Below the pieces are notes generated by a model, which did no database searches, was not told the DNA's origin, and saw only the letters and a program-made list of their open reading frames with translations. From Faeciplasma sp964650705 (GTDB lineage: Bacteria > Bacillota > Clostridia > Oscillospirales > Ruminococcaceae), in the NCBI GenBank assembly GCA_964650705.1, contig CAZYUJ010000006.1:46717-110716 (forward strand): DNA of 64,000 nt. Direction: 5' to 3'. How positions within the stretch are numbered: position 1 is the first letter of the stretch; every line of letters begins with the position of its first letter. This document shows, in pieces, positions 32,866 through 42,002 of the stretch. Position numbers and translations under genes: made by a program.

Positions 32866-34038
32866 ATGGAAAAAATCAGACTTGGCATAATCGGCGTTGG
32901 CAACATGGGCTCCGGCCATGCTTCCAACATCGTCAAAGGCAACTGCCCCGACTTCGTTTTGGCAGCCGTTGCCGACACTAACCCTTCCCGTCTTGAATGG
33001 ACAAAGGAAAATCTCTCGGCTGATGTTTTGACCTTTAACACTGCTGAGGAAATGCTTGACTCAGGCGCAATTGACGCTTGCTTGGTTGCTGTTCCTCACT
33101 ATGACCATACCAAATACGCGATCGAATGCATGAAGAGAGGAATTCACGTTATGGTTGAAAAGCCTGCAGGTGTATATACCAAGCAGGTCAGAGAAATGAA
33201 TGAAGAAGCCGAAAAACACCCCGAAGTTATCTTCGGAATGATGTTCAACCAGCGTACCAACCATATTTACAGAAAGATGCGTGAGCTCGTTCAGTCGGGC
33301 GAATACGGCGAGATCCGCCGTACCAACTGGATAATCACTGACTGGTACCGCCCTCAGGCATATTATGATTCGGGCAACTGGCGTGCAACCTGGTCGGGCG
33401 AAGGCGGCGGCGTTTTATTGAACCAGTGTCCTCACCAGCTTGACCTTTGGCAGTGGATCTGCGGACTTCCCGTTAAGCTCCAGTCTCATCTTCACTATGG
33501 CAAATGGCATGATATTGAGGTTGAGGATGACGTTACTACATATTGCGAATATGCAAACGGTGCAACAGGTGTGTTCATCACCACAACAGGTGATGCGAAA
33601 GGCACCAACCGCTTCGAGATCCAGATGGACAAGGCGAAGATCGTTGCAGATTATGACGGACTTCACGTGTTAGAATTCGAAATGACCGAAAAGGAATTCT
33701 CGGCAACCAATAAGGTTCCCTTCGGCAACCTTAAGGCTCATGATGTCGAGATCGAGACTGACGGCAAGAACGAGCAGCATATCGGCGTTATCAACGCTTG
33801 GGGCGGCGCAATCTTGCGCGGTGAACCGCTTATCGCTCACGGCTCTGAGGGCATCAACGGACTTATGCTTTCAAACGCTATGCATCTTTCTTCCTTCTTG
33901 GGCAAGGAAGTTACACTTCCCATTGATGAAGACCTCTATTATGAAGAGCTTATGAAGCGAGTAAAAACATCTCGCCGCAAGGTTGCCACAGAAGCTGTAT
34001 TTGCCGATACCCGCGACACCTACGGCGGAAACAAATAA
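32866..34038 (+). CDS. Gfo/Idh/MocA family oxidoreductase (paralogue A)
   Basis: A 390-residue NAD(P)-dependent sugar dehydrogenase. The Rossmann motif GVGNMGSGHAS is near residue 10 and the EKPAG catalytic-lysine motif near 100; the C-terminal alpha/beta domain contains GEGGGVLLNQCPHQLDLWQW, with the conserved His. It is clearly paralogous to the next gene. Such enzymes oxidise a sugar or polyol hydroxyl reversibly. AAGGAGG precedes the ATG. Confidence 0.9.
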   Translation: MEKIRLGIIGVGNMGSGHASNIVKGNCPDFVLAAVADTNPSRLEWTKENLSADVLTFNTAEEMLDSGAIDACLVAVPHYDHTKYAIECMKRGIHVMVEKPAGVYTKQVREMNEEAEKHPEVIFGMMFNQRTNHIYRKMRELVQSGEYGEIRRTNWIITDWYRPQAYYDSGNWRATWSGEGGGVLLNQCPHQLDLWQWICGLPVKLQSHLHYGKWHDIEVEDDVTTYCEYANGATGVFITTTGDAKGTNRFEIQMDKAKIVADYDGLHVLEFEMTEKEFSATNKVPFGNLKAHDVEIETDGKNEQHIGVINAWGGAILRGEPLIAHGSEGINGLMLSNAMHLSSFLGKEVTLPIDEDLYYEELMKRVKTSRRKVATEAVFADTRDTYGGNK

Positions 34039-34060
34039 AACTCGACTCACGGAGGATATC

Positions 34061-35239
34061 GTGGATACATTAAGAATCGGAATTATCGGTGTCGGAAACA
34101 TCGGATCGGCACACGCAAGCTGTCTTTTGTCGGGCAAGATCGTCGGTGCAAAGTTGACTGCTGTTTGTGACGTTAACGAGGCTCGGCTTTTGCATTATGC
34201 AAAATATATCCCTGAGGTCGAGGGGTTTGCCGATTATAAGCAAATGCTTTCAAGCGGCAGGGTTGACGCTGTTATCGTGTCCGTTCCTCACCCAAGCCAT
34301 GCCGATATCGCTTCATATTGTTTGAGCCACGGCGTACACGTTTTGGTCGAAAAGCCTGAGGATGTGTGCGTGTCGAAGGCTAAAGCGCTGAACGAAGTTG
34401 CAAAAGACAGCGGCAAGGTGTTTGCGATCATGTTCAACCAACGGACAAATCCTTTGTTCATCAAGGCTAAAGAGATCGTGTCTGGCGGCGAGCTCGGCGA
34501 GCTCAAGCGTGTTGGGTGGACGGTAACAAACTGGTATCGCACACAGTTTTATTATGATTCGGGTGATTGGCGCGCAACCTGGAACGGTGAGGGTGGGGGA
34601 GTGCTTTTGAATCAGGCGCCCCATAACCTTGATCTTTGGCAGTGGATATGCGGAATGCCCACAGAAATAACCGCATTTTGCGATGAAGCCAAATATCACA
34701 ATATTGAGGTCGAAGATAATGTCACCATCTTTGCACGCTATGCGAACGGCGCAACAGGAACATTTATCACTTCAACAGGTGAGCTTCCCGGCACAAACCG
34801 CCTCGAGATCTGTGGCGATCTTGGCAAGATCGTTTTGGAAAACAACTCGCTCAAATGGTGGAAGCTCAAACAGTCGGAGAGAAAGACTTGCTTCGAAGCT
34901 AAAAGCAGCTTTGTCGAAGCTGATCTTGAATATGAGGAGATCATCTCCAACGATTCAGGAAGCGCTCACACAGGTATCATTCAAAACTTTGTCAACAGCA
35001 TCTTCTTTGGCGAAGAGCTTATCGCAAACGGATATGAAGGCGCTAATGAGCTGACGATTTCGAATGCAGCCTATCTGTCATCCTGGCTCGGAAACAAAAC
35101 GGTAAGCCTTCCTATGGATGAAGCGCTTTTTGATAAGCTTTTGAGTGAGCGTGCAAGCAGATCTGAAACATCAAAAAAAGAATCATCCGAACCGCCTGTC
35201 AGAACAACATACAGCGACCGCTGGCAAGTTAAGTTTTAA
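34061..35239 (+). CDS. Gfo/Idh/MocA family oxidoreductase (paralogue B)
   Basis: A 392-residue paralogue of the preceding protein: GVGNIGSAHAS Rossmann motif, VEKPEDV lysine motif and GEGGGVLLNQAPHNLDLWQW in the C-terminal domain. The start is the GTG at 34061 (DTLRIGIIGVG follows), with GGAGG at 34051-34055; a longer ATG frame begins inside paralogue A. The last 25 residues form a polar, Ser/Glu-rich tail absent from paralogue A. Terminator at 35244. Confidence 0.88.
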   Translation: MDTLRIGIIGVGNIGSAHASCLLSGKIVGAKLTAVCDVNEARLLHYAKYIPEVEGFADYKQMLSSGRVDAVIVSVPHPSHADIASYCLSHGVHVLVEKPEDVCVSKAKALNEVAKDSGKVFAIMFNQRTNPLFIKAKEIVSGGELGELKRVGWTVTNWYRTQFYYDSGDWRATWNGEGGGVLLNQAPHNLDLWQWICGMPTEITAFCDEAKYHNIEVEDNVTIFARYANGATGTFITSTGELPGTNRLEICGDLGKIVLENNSLKWWKLKQSERKTCFEAKSSFVEADLEYEEIISNDSGSAHTGIIQNFVNSIFFGEELIANGYEGANELTISNAAYLSSWLGNKTVSLPMDEALFDKLLSERASRSETSKKESSEPPVRTTYSDRWQVKF

Positions 35240-35243
35240 ATCG

Positions 35244-35274
35244 ATCCCTCATCCTTTTCGGATGGGGGATTTTT
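35244..35274 (+). terminator. Terminator of the sugar-oxidoreductase cluster
   Basis: ATCCCTCATCC (35244-35254) pairs with GGATGGGGGAT (35260-35270; one G-U), then TTTT. Confidence 0.88.
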
Positions 35275-35438
35275 GCGGCTCAGGCGACGTCTTGCGGCGC
35301 GGCGAACGAAGTGAGCCTGTGCGCAAGGTGGAGCCGAACGTTTGCGCGCTTTGCCCGCGGCGCACCGCCCGCCACTCTGCCGCCGCGCTCCCTTCGGTCG
35401 CGCACCGTCAGGCGGCGTGCGACTTCGCCGCTTCTTTG
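35275..35438. other. GC-rich intergenic stretch with weak hairpins
   Basis: No gene is supported. Short inverted repeats occur (GGCTCA 35277-35282 with TGAGCC 35312-35317; GCGCAA with TTGCGC; GCGGCG with CGCCGC near the right end). Unlike the four hairpin islands there is no closing stem around three perfect hairpins. It may be a decayed or different GC-rich repeat. Confidence 0.5.
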
Positions 35439-35467
35439 TTGCATAATAAAACAAAATATGCTACAAT
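35439..35467 (+). promoter_or_regulatory. Promoter of the 107-aa protein gene
   Basis: TTGCAT (35439-35444), 17 bp, TACAAT (35462-35467). Confidence 0.78.
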
Positions 35468-35496
35468 AATAAAAAAACTCCTGAAAGGCAACGACC

Positions 35497-35820
35497 ATGA
35501 TCATAGAAAAGAATTTTAAAAACGCTCGACTCGCGATCGGCTCTAACTATCTGGGCGAAGAGGGACTCAAAGCACTTGGCATAACCGCTATCGCTGCGGG
35601 GCTGTTTGCAATCGCACTGGGCGGAAAAATCAAAAAGGGCAAAAAGAAAAAGCCGGTCTGGCTTTTGGCGCTCCCTGCTGTTTTCAATACGGCAAAAGCG
35701 GCGATCACCAACAAAAAGATCAAAGACCTTTATGACGACGTTGCCGAAAACGGCTATGATATCGAGGTTATAAATGCCATCCCGATAGAAAACGAGGAGG
35801 AAGTTTATGAACACATCTAA
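35497..35820 (+). CDS. Hypothetical protein with one membrane segment
   Basis: A 107-residue protein, not recognised. One hydrophobic segment (about residues 26-43) is followed by a very basic Lys/Gly stretch and a second, weaker apolar segment, then a soluble acidic C terminus. It overlaps the next gene by 14 bp, so the two are translated together. Confidence 0.65.
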   Translation: MIIEKNFKNARLAIGSNYLGEEGLKALGITAIAAGLFAIALGGKIKKGKKKKPVWLLALPAVFNTAKAAITNKKIKDLYDDVAENGYDIEVINAIPIENEEEVYEHI

Positions 35821-36406
35821 GAAAACGAAGTTCAAGGGCAGCACGATCTTGTCGCCTGTCCCTGCGGTCGTCGTGACCTGCGGAAGCGTAGAGAAACCCA
35901 ACGCCATAACTATCGCTTGGACGGGCATTATAAACTCAAATCCCCCAAAGACCTATATCTCCGTCCGTCCCGAAAGATATTCATATGATCTGATCAAGGA
36001 ATCGGGCGACTTTGTCATCAACCTGACCACAAAGCATATCGTCAAGGAGACTGACTACCTCGGTGTGCGCTCGGGCAGAAACGAGGATAAGCTTAAAAAC
36101 CTTGGGCTGACGGTTTCCCCGGCAAACGAGGTCAGCTCTCCCATATTGGACGCAAGCCCCGTAAGCATCGAGTGTAGGGTCACCGATATCGTCCCCCTAG
36201 GTTCACACGATATGTTCATTGCAGATATCGTTTGCGTGAATGTTGCAAATGATCTTATCGACGAATCGGGAAGGATCTGCCTTGAAAAAGCAGGGCTTAT
36301 TGCCTATTCTCACGGCGAATATTTCGAGCTTGGCAAAAAGCTCGGCGGATTCGGCCATTCTGTCAAAAAACCTGTGAAGAAAAAGAGAAACTCTTCGAAG
36401 AGGTAA
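35807..36406 (+). CDS. Flavin reductase-like (FMN-binding split barrel) protein
   Basis: A 199-residue protein of the flavin reductase-like domain family. VPAVVVTCGS, NAITIAWTGIINSNPPKTYISVRPERYS and GDFVINLTT match the split-barrel FMN-binding core; a basic Lys/Arg tail ends it. In Clostridia such proteins are often called flavin reductase or flavoredoxin; the physiological partner is unknown. The ATG lies within the end of the upstream gene, with GAGGAAG nearby. Confidence 0.85.
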   Translation: MNTSKKTKFKGSTILSPVPAVVVTCGSVEKPNAITIAWTGIINSNPPKTYISVRPERYSYDLIKESGDFVINLTTKHIVKETDYLGVRSGRNEDKLKNLGLTVSPANEVSSPILDASPVSIECRVTDIVPLGSHDMFIADIVCVNVANDLIDESGRICLEKAGLIAYSHGEYFELGKKLGGFGHSVKKPVKKKRNSSKR

Positions 36407-36412
36407 CTTGTT

Positions 36413-36664
36413 ATGATAGAACCCAACGATTGGCGACTTAACGGTCAAGAAAAGTATTTATCAGGGGAAACTCTTCATCTTCGCAAGATGACACCTTCGA
36501 GAAAAGATTGGGATCACGAGCATTGCGAGTTTTGTTGGGAAAAGATATCTCCCAATGATGGCGACATTCACGAAGCCTATACCACCTCAGATGAATACTA
36601 CTGGATCTGTCCCGAATGCTTCGAAGATTTCAAGGAGACGTTTGATTTTAAGCTGTCAGAATAA
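36413..36664 (+). CDS. Small protein with a CxxC zinc-knuckle pair
   Basis: An 83-residue acidic protein. CEFCWEKI (about residue 40) and CPECFEDF (about 68) form a probable zinc site; both knuckles are rich in aromatic residues. No family name can be given with confidence. Six bp after the flavin reductase gene, and the last gene before a shared terminator. Confidence 0.7.
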   Translation: MIEPNDWRLNGQEKYLSGETLHLRKMTPSRKDWDHEHCEFCWEKISPNDGDIHEAYTTSDEYYWICPECFEDFKETFDFKLSE

Positions 36665-36669
36665 CAAAA

Positions 36670-36700
36670 AACGGTCGGAGATCTCCGACCGTTAATTTTT
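36670..36700. terminator. Bidirectional terminator
   Basis: A perfect 24-nt palindrome (AACGGTCGGA-GATC-TCCGACCGTT, 36670-36693) is flanked by an A-run on the left and a T-run on the right, serving both the plus-strand small gene and minus-strand pepV. Confidence 0.9.
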
Positions 36701-36703
36701 TGT

Positions 36704-38083
36704 TTAGTTCAGCTCCTCGTTATTGCAAACCTCATAAATAGCAAGCGCAAACATCTTCGCATTCAAAACAAGGCTGTCAATAGTCATGAACTCATCTGCG
36801 CCGTGCATATGGTTGTCCTCGCCGGGGAACTCAGCGCCAAACGCAACGCCGCCCTCGGTGTGATGCACATAAGTTCCGCCGCCGATAGCGATACATTCGC
36901 CCTTTTCGCCCGTCATGTCTTCATAAACGCCCAAAAGCGTTTTGACAAATGCGCTGTTCGAGTCTACATAATGAGGCTCAGCGCCGCCCGCCTTGATATC
37001 AAAGCCGTAGCTATTAGCGGTTGCCGTCAGCTTCGATTTCACGCCTTCAACACTCTCACAAACAGGGAAGCGGATGTCTATCCATCCAACCATCTCGCCT
37101 CCGTCATAATCCAAAACCGAGAGGACTTCGGTCAATGCTCCCGAAACCTCGTCACTCGCCTTGATTCCTGAGCTATTTCCGTCCGTCTCGCCATAGGGGA
37201 ACATCTTTGAAAGCTTGTCAACAGTCTCACAAACGCCAAGCTTTGAAAGCAGAGCAAGCAGGCAGGTCAATGCGTTATCGCCGAGATCAGGGGTCGAAGC
37301 GTGTGCGCTCTTGCCCTTAACGTTGATTCTTATGCCCTCATTGCATTCGCTTATTACAAACTCGCAGGTAGCACTAAGCTTGTTCACGGCATTTTCGATC
37401 TCTTCTTTAGAGATGCCTCTAACGGTCGCGTTTGCAAGCTCGGGAACAGCGTTGATCGTCTTTCCCGAATGGAAGGAAACGAGCTTCGAGTTTTCGACAG
37501 TTGCGCCTAATCGAGCACGGATCATGCCTTTTTCGATGTTGATAACAGGATAGTTTCCGTCAGGCGTGAAGAGCCATTTGGGCATTGCTGCAACTTTTTC
37601 AAAATATTCAAGGTCGCCCGAACCGTTTTCCTCGTTCGTGCCCAAAATCAAGCGGAAACCGTTCTTCAAGGGAACGTTCAAATCCTTGAGCGCCTTCATG
37701 GCATACATGACCGCAACACAAGGGCCCTTGTCGTCGATCGAGCCGCGTCCGAAAACCTTTCCGTCACAAACGTGAGCGTTAAAGGGCTCGTGAGTCCAAC
37801 CCGTTCCCTCGGGAACAACGTCTAAGTGCCCCAAGATGCCGAGCAATGCTTCTCCTTCGGTATATTCCGCTGTGCCGACGTATCCGTCATAGTTTTTGGT
37901 CTCAAAGCCGAAGCCTTCGCAAATTTCAAGAGCTTTGTCAAGGCATTCTCTGACGGGTCTGCCGAAAGGCGCACCGTCTTCAGCTTCCTGCTGATAGCTG
38001 GGATAGGAGATGAGAGTGCAAAGAGTTTCGACCATTGCGTCTCTTTGCGAGTCTATGTAACCGAGTAATTGCTGTTTGTCCAT
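36704..38083 (-). CDS. pepV: Dipeptidase PepV (M20, Sapep family)
   Basis: A 459-residue metallo-dipeptidase expected to cleave dipeptides in the cytoplasm. M20 metal residues are visible in GHLDVVPEG (His, Asp), GSIDDKGP (bridging Asp) and GTNEENGSGD (catalytic and ligand Glu), with the final His in THHTEGGVAFGAEFPG-type context near residue 425. A lid/dimer-like domain is inserted in the middle. GGAGGA precedes the ATG. It lies downstream of pulA with hairpin island 2 between them and no visible promoter of its own. Confidence 0.93.
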   Translation of the reverse strand: MDKQQLLGYIDSQRDAMVETLCTLISYPSYQQEAEDGAPFGRPVRECLDKALEICEGFGFETKNYDGYVGTAEYTEGEALLGILGHLDVVPEGTGWTHEPFNAHVCDGKVFGRGSIDDKGPCVAVMYAMKALKDLNVPLKNGFRLILGTNEENGSGDLEYFEKVAAMPKWLFTPDGNYPVINIEKGMIRARLGATVENSKLVSFHSGKTINAVPELANATVRGISKEEIENAVNKLSATCEFVISECNEGIRINVKGKSAHASTPDLGDNALTCLLALLSKLGVCETVDKLSKMFPYGETDGNSSGIKASDEVSGALTEVLSVLDYDGGEMVGWIDIRFPVCESVEGVKSKLTATANSYGFDIKAGGAEPHYVDSNSAFVKTLLGVYEDMTGEKGECIAIGGGTYVHHTEGGVAFGAEFPGEDNHMHGADEFMTIDSLVLNAKMFALAIYEVCNNEELN

Positions 38084-38122
38084 AATATATCCTCCATGTG
38101 CTTACGTTCAAGCCGAGTGCGG

Positions 38123-38219
38123 GGCGCAGCCCGCCGCGGCATTCGCCGCGGCTCCCTCGAAGGGCTTCGCCCTTCGAGGGGCTGCTCCGACAGCCTTTGG
38201 CTGTCGGAGCGGCTGCGCC
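38123..38219. repeat. Hairpin island 2 (closing stem plus three hairpins)
   Basis: The closing stem GGCGCAGCC (38123-38131) pairs with GGCTGCGCC (38211-38219). Three perfect inner hairpins: 38133-38152 (8-bp stem, ATTC loop), 38154-38180 (12-bp stem, TTC loop) and 38184-38210 (12-bp stem, TTT loop); linkers 0-3 nt. The closing stem has a different sequence from islands 1, 3 and 4, but the layout is the same. Located between pulA and pepV, both minus strand. Confidence 0.88.
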
Positions 38220-38238
38220 TTCCCTTGGCACCCGAACT

Positions 38239-40119
38239 CTATTTTCTTATCAAAACCATTGCCGATATCGGCGGAACGAACACACCCTCACAATATGTTG
38301 CCAAAGGCTCGTTTCCCGCTTTGATATCGCTTATATACACCTGCCACTCGCCTTCGGGCAAAACAAACATCTTTGCTCTGGGGACAGGGTTAACAAGTAT
38401 CAAAACCTTTTCCTCCTCTGAGCTCAGTTCAAGAGCCACGGTTCCGTCGGGCGATGGCTTGAGCGAGGCTGTTTTCGCAACCTCCTCGGAAGTTCTGAGC
38501 CGTAGGATCGGGTGAGCTTTTCTGAATGCGATAAGTCCCTTGAAATAATCGACCTCACGCTCATTTTCATCGAGCATATCCCATTTTATCGAGTTGACGC
38601 TGTCGGGCGAGCAATAGCTGTTTTCATCAAAGCATCCATCACCCAGATCCTTGGATCTTAGCATCTCCTGTCCTGCCTGAATGAACGGCACACCTTGAGC
38701 CAAGAACACAAGCGCCCCGGAAAGCCGAGCCATCTTCTTTTTGTCCTCGGTGTGGCTTCCTCGGACGGAAACCATCAGCTTGTCCCAAAGTGTCAGGTTA
38801 TCGTGCGCTTCACAATAGTTGACTGTCTGTTCGGGAGATTCTGCCCAGCTCGCATTTCCCAAAAGTCCCGAAACGATCGCAGATTTCAAATGGAAGTTAC
38901 CCGAAACATAGCCAAGCGCAGTTTTGCTGAAGGTGTCGCCCTTGATAGCATCTCTGAAGCTGTCATTGAAATATGCGAAATGAGGTGTCTTTTTGGCGTT
39001 TGATTTGAATGCGCCCTTCTCATATTGCAAGGTCGAGGTGCCGCCTGTCCAACCCTCACCGTATAAAATGACGTTCGGGTTTATAGCGATAAGCTTGTCG
39101 GCAAGCTCGTTCAAGGTGTCGATATCCAAAAGTGCCATAAGGTCAAATCTGAATCCGTCGATCTTATATTCACTTGCCCACCACAAAACCGAGTCGATTA
39201 TATATTTTCGGCACATCGCGTGTTCGGATGCCATTTCATTTCCACAGCCCGAACCGCCGGAAAACCTTCCGTCCTCAGTCATTCTGTGATAATATCCGGG
39301 ATATGCTATTTCAAAGCAGGAGTTTTTTGATTCATAGGTGTGATTATAGACCACGTCCATAACCACGCCGATGCCCTTTTTATGCAATGCCTGCACCATC
39401 TTTTTAAATTCGATGATCCTCTTAACAGGGTCAGCAGGGTCGGTGGAATAGGAGCCCTCGGGAACGTTATAGTTCTTGGGGTTATATCCCCAGTTATATG
39501 AGCTTTCGGGATCGCGCTCATCAACGCCTTCATAATTGAAAGCAGGCAGAAGATGAATGTGTGTTATCCCCATGTTTTCAAGGTGAGATATACACGTCTT
39601 TTTACCGCTCGGTGTAACGCTTTCGTCATCCAAAAATGCAGCGTATGTGCGCCTCGCTTCCTTATCGATCCCGGACGAGAGATCGGAAGAAAAGTCTCTT
39701 ATATGTGTTTCATAGATAACAGCATCGGTATAGCTTTCGAGCTCAACATAAGTCTCGTTCTCCCAACCCTCGGGGTTTGTTTTTCTGAAATCGGCAATAT
39801 ACCCTCTGTCGCCGTTTATGCCTGTTGCATTTGCATAAATATCGACGCCCTCACGGGATACACCGTTATAGGTATATGAATAGGTATAGAATTTTCCCTC
39901 CAAAGGAGCAGGATAACGATATCGCCAAACTCCGCTTTTATCCATCTTAAGGTCTAACATCATAGAGGGCACGGGGCTGAAGGCACGTTCATATATTCTG
40001 AGTTTGACAGCTTCAGCCTCAGGAGCCCAAACAGCAAAATCTGTGCTGTTTTCGTGAAGCGTGACTCCCAATCTGCCGTTATAGCTGAATTTTGAATCAA
40101 TTAATGATATATCGGTCAT
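38239..40119 (-). CDS. pulA: Type I pullulanase
   Basis: A 626-residue GH13 debranching enzyme for alpha-1,6 links in pullulan, glycogen and starch dextrins. The N-terminal CBM48-like domain covers about residues 1-120. The type I signature YNWGYNPKNYNVPEGSY precedes the catalytic residues: the nucleophile Asp in GFRFDLMALLD, acid Glu in LYGEGW and Asp in EAHDNLTLWD. No signal peptide, so it acts inside the cell on imported dextrins, probably with MalQ, which is divergent from it. AGGAGA precedes the ATG. Confidence 0.95.
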   Translation of the reverse strand: MTDISLIDSKFSYNGRLGVTLHENSTDFAVWAPEAEAVKLRIYERAFSPVPSMMLDLKMDKSGVWRYRYPAPLEGKFYTYSYTYNGVSREGVDIYANATGINGDRGYIADFRKTNPEGWENETYVELESYTDAVIYETHIRDFSSDLSSGIDKEARRTYAAFLDDESVTPSGKKTCISHLENMGITHIHLLPAFNYEGVDERDPESSYNWGYNPKNYNVPEGSYSTDPADPVKRIIEFKKMVQALHKKGIGVVMDVVYNHTYESKNSCFEIAYPGYYHRMTEDGRFSGGSGCGNEMASEHAMCRKYIIDSVLWWASEYKIDGFRFDLMALLDIDTLNELADKLIAINPNVILYGEGWTGGTSTLQYEKGAFKSNAKKTPHFAYFNDSFRDAIKGDTFSKTALGYVSGNFHLKSAIVSGLLGNASWAESPEQTVNYCEAHDNLTLWDKLMVSVRGSHTEDKKKMARLSGALVFLAQGVPFIQAGQEMLRSKDLGDGCFDENSYCSPDSVNSIKWDMLDENEREVDYFKGLIAFRKAHPILRLRTSEEVAKTASLKPSPDGTVALELSSEEEKVLILVNPVPRAKMFVLPEGEWQVYISDIKAGNEPLATYCEGVFVPPISAMVLIRK

Positions 40120-40165
40120 GCGCGGTAATCTCCTTACTGCGTAGTTTTTTATAACAAGTATGTAT

Positions 40166-40194
40166 ATTATACATTTTTTCAGTTATATTTTCAA
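40166..40194 (-). promoter_or_regulatory. Promoter of pulA
   Basis: On the minus strand TTGAAA (40189-40194), 17 bp, TATAAT (40166-40171). About 40 bp from the opposing malQ promoter, so both could be controlled from one site. Confidence 0.83.
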
Positions 40195-40233
40195 TAGTGT
40201 GGGCAAACTAAATTAAAAAATACATCGAGATGG

Positions 40234-40262
40234 TTGAAAACTGTGCGCCGATTTGATAAAAT
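40234..40262 (+). promoter_or_regulatory. Promoter of malQ
   Basis: TTGAAA (40234-40239), 17 bp, TAAAAT (40257-40262). Confidence 0.75.
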
Positions 40263-40314
40263 ACTATATAGCGATCTATCAATTTGATCATCTTTGAAAG
40301 GATTTGATATATTT

Positions 40315-41835
40315 ATGAGAGCAAGCGGAATTTTGCTTGGAATCGCTTCTCTTCCCGGCGAATACGGAATCGGAAAGCTCGGCAAAGAGGCAAGAAAGTT
40401 TGTTGATTTTCTAGTCAGCGCCAAACAGCACTATTGGCAGATACTCCCGCTTTCCCCTACGGGCTATGGCGATTCTCCCTATCAGTCAGCATCCATCCAT
40501 GCGGGCAATCCCTATTTTATCGACCTCGAAACCTTGGAAGCTGAAGGGCTTTTGAAACCGGAAGAATATAAAAACGTTCAGTTCGGCGACCACGAGCAGT
40601 ATATAAACTATGGCATGATATATAACACGATCTTTGACGTGTTAAGAATTGCTTACAGCCGCTTCAAGCCTGATATAAATTATCATCTTTTCCTTGATAA
40701 GAACGGAAACTGGGTCTATGATTATGCTTTGTTCATGGCTTTGAAGAACGAAAACGGCGGCAAGCCTTGGAACGTTTGGGAAAATGATCTCAAATTTGCA
40801 TATCCCGCCGCTTTGGAAGCTGCAAAGGTTCGCTTGAAGAACGATATCGGATTCCACGTATTCTTACAGTATCAGTTCTTTAAACAGTGGTTCGAGCTGA
40901 AAAAATATGCTAACGACAGAGGAATTGAAATAATCGGTGATATGCCGATATACTGCGCTTATGACAGCGTTGAAGCTTGGCTCCATCCCGAACTTTTTGA
41001 GCTTGATGAGAGCAAGAATCCCAAAAACGTTGCAGGATGCCCCCCCGATGACTATGCTCTTGACGGTCAGCTTTGGGGCAACCCTCTTTATAACTGGGCG
41101 GATATGGAACAAAACGGCTATAAGTGGTGGATCGACAGAATCGGCTTCGCAACCGAGATATATGACGTTTTGAGAATCGACCACTTCAGAGGATTCGCAG
41201 GCTTCTTCTCGATTCCCGCGAAGGACAAGACCGCCGTCAACGGCGTTTGGCGTGACGGCCCGGGCATGAAGCTCTTTAATTCCACAAACTATTGGCTCGG
41301 CAAAAAACAGATCATTGCCGAGGATCTCGGCTTTGTAACCGAAGACGTTAAACAGCTCCTCTCCGACACGGGATACCCCGGAATGAAGGTGTTGCAGTTT
41401 GCATTCGATCCCAAGGCAGACAGCGACTATCTGCCCTGTAACTATAAGACAAGCTCTTGTGTTGTGTATACCTCGACTCACGACAGCGACACGCTTTACG
41501 GCTGGGCTGAAAATCTTGACGGCGAGCCGCTTGACTTCTGTATGGACTACTGCGGAATCGCTGACAGGAAAGACATCCCGAAAGCTTTACTCAGACTTGC
41601 ATGGTCGAGCATTGCAGATATCGCTATTGCACAGCCACAGGATATTTTGGGCCTTGGAAACGAAGCGAGGATCAATATTCCCTCGACTGTCGGAACGAAT
41701 TGGCGCTGGAGAGTCAAGGCGGGCGATCTGACCGAAGATGCCGCACAAAAGCTCGCAAAGCTTTCGGCTGTGTATAACCGTGTCGTTTTGTCTGAAGAGG
41801 AAACGGAAGAAGATAACGAAAAAACTGAGAACTGA
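40315..41835 (+). CDS. malQ: 4-alpha-glucanotransferase
   Basis: A 506-residue GH77 amylomaltase that transfers glucan segments between maltodextrins. The N-terminal ASLPGEYGIGKLG and LPLSPTGYGDSPYQS are family blocks; the nucleophile Asp is in RIDHFRGFAGFF, acid/base Glu in IAEDLG and third Asp in THDSDTLYGW. Typical length. The ATG at 40315 follows AAAGGAT (40297-40303). Divergent from pulA. Confidence 0.96.
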   Translation: MRASGILLGIASLPGEYGIGKLGKEARKFVDFLVSAKQHYWQILPLSPTGYGDSPYQSASIHAGNPYFIDLETLEAEGLLKPEEYKNVQFGDHEQYINYGMIYNTIFDVLRIAYSRFKPDINYHLFLDKNGNWVYDYALFMALKNENGGKPWNVWENDLKFAYPAALEAAKVRLKNDIGFHVFLQYQFFKQWFELKKYANDRGIEIIGDMPIYCAYDSVEAWLHPELFELDESKNPKNVAGCPPDDYALDGQLWGNPLYNWADMEQNGYKWWIDRIGFATEIYDVLRIDHFRGFAGFFSIPAKDKTAVNGVWRDGPGMKLFNSTNYWLGKKQIIAEDLGFVTEDVKQLLSDTGYPGMKVLQFAFDPKADSDYLPCNYKTSSCVVYTSTHDSDTLYGWAENLDGEPLDFCMDYCGIADRKDIPKALLRLAWSSIADIAIAQPQDILGLGNEARINIPSTVGTNWRWRVKAGDLTEDAAQKLAKLSAVYNRVVLSEEETEEDNEKTEN

Positions 41836-41852
41836 ATTTTGTGCCCTCGTGG

Positions 41853-41987
41853 CGCGGCACCGCTCCGCTTGTGCCGCGTTCGGGGGGCGAAGCCCTGTTG
41901 GGCGCACCCGAACGGGTGCGCCCAACACCCCGACTGCCGTCGGGGCTGCCGTGGGCGCCCAAGACGCCCACGGCGGGCTTCGCCCCC
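41853..41987. repeat. Hairpin island 3 (closing stem plus three hairpins, with an extra hairpin)
   Basis: The closing stem GGGGGCGAAGCCC (41883-41895) pairs with GGGCTTCGCCCCC (41975-41987). Inner hairpins: 41897-41926 (13-bp stem, GAAC loop), 41928-41945 (7-bp stem, TGCC loop) and 41948-41974 (10-bp stem, 7-nt loop). An extra hairpin CGCGGCAC/GTGCCGCG (41853-41878) precedes it. It lies between the convergent genes malQ and the HAD phosphatase. Confidence 0.88.
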
Positions 41988-42002
41988 AAGCAAGCGCACG
42001 TA

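Noticed and set aside
35275..35438. Fifth member of the three-hairpin island family
   Set aside because: It is GC-rich and has short inverted repeats, but no closing stem encloses three perfect hairpins.
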